Assembly (NCBI GenBank): GCA_027019265.1
Contig: JALUWX010000049.1
Location: forward strand, 1-61,949
DNA: 61,949 bases
Reading direction: 5' to 3'
DNA from: Phycisphaerales bacterium
GTDB lineage: Bacteria; Planctomycetota; Phycisphaerae; Phycisphaerales; UBA1924
The stretch's first letter is position 1, and each line of letters opens with the position of its first letter. This document shows positions 61,017 through 61,949 of this stretch, in pieces. Both the position numbers and the translations under genes were made by a program. Below the pieces are notes generated by a model. The model was given only the letters and a program-made list of their open reading frames with translations, had not been told where the DNA came from and made no database searches.

Positions 61017-61949
61017 TTACCCCCCGAGCACCCCCCGAGCCCGATCCAGATCCCCCTCCACGAGCCCCTTGAGCGGATCCAGCGACATCCGCCCCGACCG
61101 ATCAATCGCCTCCCGAGCCCAGACCTTCGCCCCCTCCTCATCCCCGAACTCCACACACAGATCCATCATCCGGAGTGCATGCGCCGGATCGTGCGGGTTG
61201 AGCCCGTCCGCACGCTCCCAGATCTCCTTCGCCCTCTCGACCCCATCCCGATCCCCCCGAGCCCGAGCCCGGACCTCCCACACCCGCCCGGCCCAGCGCA
61301 GCTCCGAGAACCCCGCGCCGTCCGAGTCCAGCGCCTCCGCGTGCGCCCCGAGCCGCTCCCAAAGCGCCGCAACCCCAGCATCGCTCCCCACACCCATCTC
61401 CAGCGCCGCGAGCCCCTGCTCGATCGCCGCGATCCGGATCTCTGGATCCCCCGTCTCCCGAGCGAGCTCCCCGAGCACCCCCGACACCCCCGCACGAACC
61501 CGCGCCTCCGCTTCGCGCACCGTATCCCGATCAAGCTGTTCGATCCGAGCCCCCGAAAGCTCCGAGAGCCCCCGCGCAATCGCGTCCCGCTCCCCCCGAT
61601 CCACACGCGTCGCCGCCCCATCCCGGAGCTCCGCAAACATCGCCGCTTTTCCACCGAGCTCGATCAGCCGATCATCCACCCCAATCCGCTCCACCCCGCG
61701 CCACACCCCAATCGACCCCATCCCGACCATCGCCAGCGCCCCGATCGCCGACCCGATCATCCCCGCCTTCCCACGCCGACACGACATCCCGAGCCCGATC
61801 CCGAGCCCCCACACCGGCGCACTCACCACCCACACCGCGCCCAGATCGAACAACCCATGGAGCACCAGCACGACCATCAACCCGAACCCCCCGAGCACCG
61901 CGCTCCGCTCCCCCATCGATCTCCACAGCACCACCGACACCCCGATCCA
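61017..61949 (-). CDS. Membrane protein with helical-repeat tail, 5'-truncated by the window edge
   Basis: The frame is open to the last base of the window, so the N-terminus is missing. The visible part starts with two or three membrane segments (SAVLGGFGLMVVLVLHGLFD, VVSAPVWGLGIGLGMS, GMIGSAIGALAMVGMGSIGV). LHGLFDLGAVWVVSAPVWGL resembles the final helices of O-antigen-ligase-type (Wzy/WaaL) proteins, which have a conserved H-x-x-x-D there. The rest is a soluble region of about 220 residues with TPR-like helices (WERADGLNPHDPAHALRMMD, EFGDEEGAKVWAREAIDRSG). The plus strand here is extremely C-rich, that is, the coding strand is G-rich. Family assignment is weak because most of the membrane domain is out of view. 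Confidence 0.55.
   Translation of the reverse strand, partial: WIGVSVVLWRSMGERSAVLGGFGLMVVLVLHGLFDLGAVWVVSAPVWGLGIGLGMSCRRGKAGMIGSAIGALAMVGMGSIGVWRGVERIGVDDRLIELGGKAAMFAELRDGAATRVDRGERDAIARGLSELSGARIEQLDRDTVREAEARVRAGVSGVLGELARETGDPEIRIAAIEQGLAALEMGVGSDAGVAALWERLGAHAEALDSDGAGFSELRWAGRVWEVRARARGDRDGVERAKEIWERADGLNPHDPAHALRMMDLCVEFGDEEGAKVWAREAIDRSGRMSLDPLKGLVEGDLDRARGVLGG

Overview
The window is about 62 kb of GC-rich bacterial chromosome carrying almost only ordinary chromosomal genes. I see no insertion sequence, prophage, CRISPR array or rRNA. The gene content points to a planctomycete, most likely of the class Phycisphaerae. The evidence is several ECF-type sigma factors, one paired with a Ser/Thr kinase; secreted proteins ending in short dockerin-like repeats with a near-terminal Gly-Cys; a prepilin-like protein with a C-terminal Asn-His-Asp...Asp-Gly motif; and tricorn-type S41 proteases. 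The lineage is inferred from protein style, not from a marker-gene tree.

Layout. 0-4.2 kb: three overlapping genes of unknown function (helical-repeat and membrane proteins). 4.3-8.7 kb: a stand-alone tRNA-binding domain protein, then two divergent ECF sigma-factor units, each followed by a membrane-anchored partner. 8.9-18.2 kb: ribosomal proteins L35 and L20, an M50 membrane protease, a phosphoglycerate-mutase-like protein that has lost its catalytic residues, a POT peptide transporter, a BtpA-family protein and the helicase HrpA. 18.3-22.6 kb: a peroxiredoxin-like protein, a sigma-like protein with a membrane tail plus its operon partner, a small secreted protein, a flavin reductase and ElbB. 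22.6-31.4 kb: a complete but split histidine-utilisation set (hutH, hutU, hutG, hutI) with a sirtuin, a DUF2071 gene, a nuclease/phosphatase-fold protein and a divergent CtlX-like guanidine hydrolase. 31.5-38.9 kb: two convergent giant tricorn-like proteases. 39.1 kb: an initiator tRNA. 39.3-48.7 kb: a GH3 glycosidase, a kinase/sigma pair and two secreted beta-helix proteins with dockerin-like tails. 48.7-51.4 kb: a tightly overlapped retropepsin-like protease / RimK ligase / desuccinylase cassette. 51.5-60.6 kb: a secreted subtilisin-like protein without a catalytic triad, fumarase, a transglutaminase-fold protein without catalytic residues, adenylate kinase and EF-G. 61-62 kb: the tail of a membrane protein cut by the window edge.

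How the genes work together. The hut genes take histidine through urocanate, imidazolonepropionate and formimidoylglutamate to glutamate. The kinase/sigma pair and the two sigma/membrane-partner units are envelope-linked regulatory modules. The RimK cassette probably adds amino acids (glutamate-like) to a protein or small molecule and removes them again. The secreted dockerin-like proteins, GH3 enzyme and tricorn proteases form an extracytoplasmic polymer- and peptide-degradation repertoire, with the POT transporter as a possible uptake route.

The most unusual features are four enzyme-fold proteins whose key residues appear to be missing (apgM-like, kexin-like S8, transglutaminase-like, and a sirtuin lacking its zinc cysteines), a sigma-like protein with a membrane tail carrying a repeated GEQSGGRK motif, and a reversal of G-versus-C strand bias across the window that suggests it spans the replication terminus.
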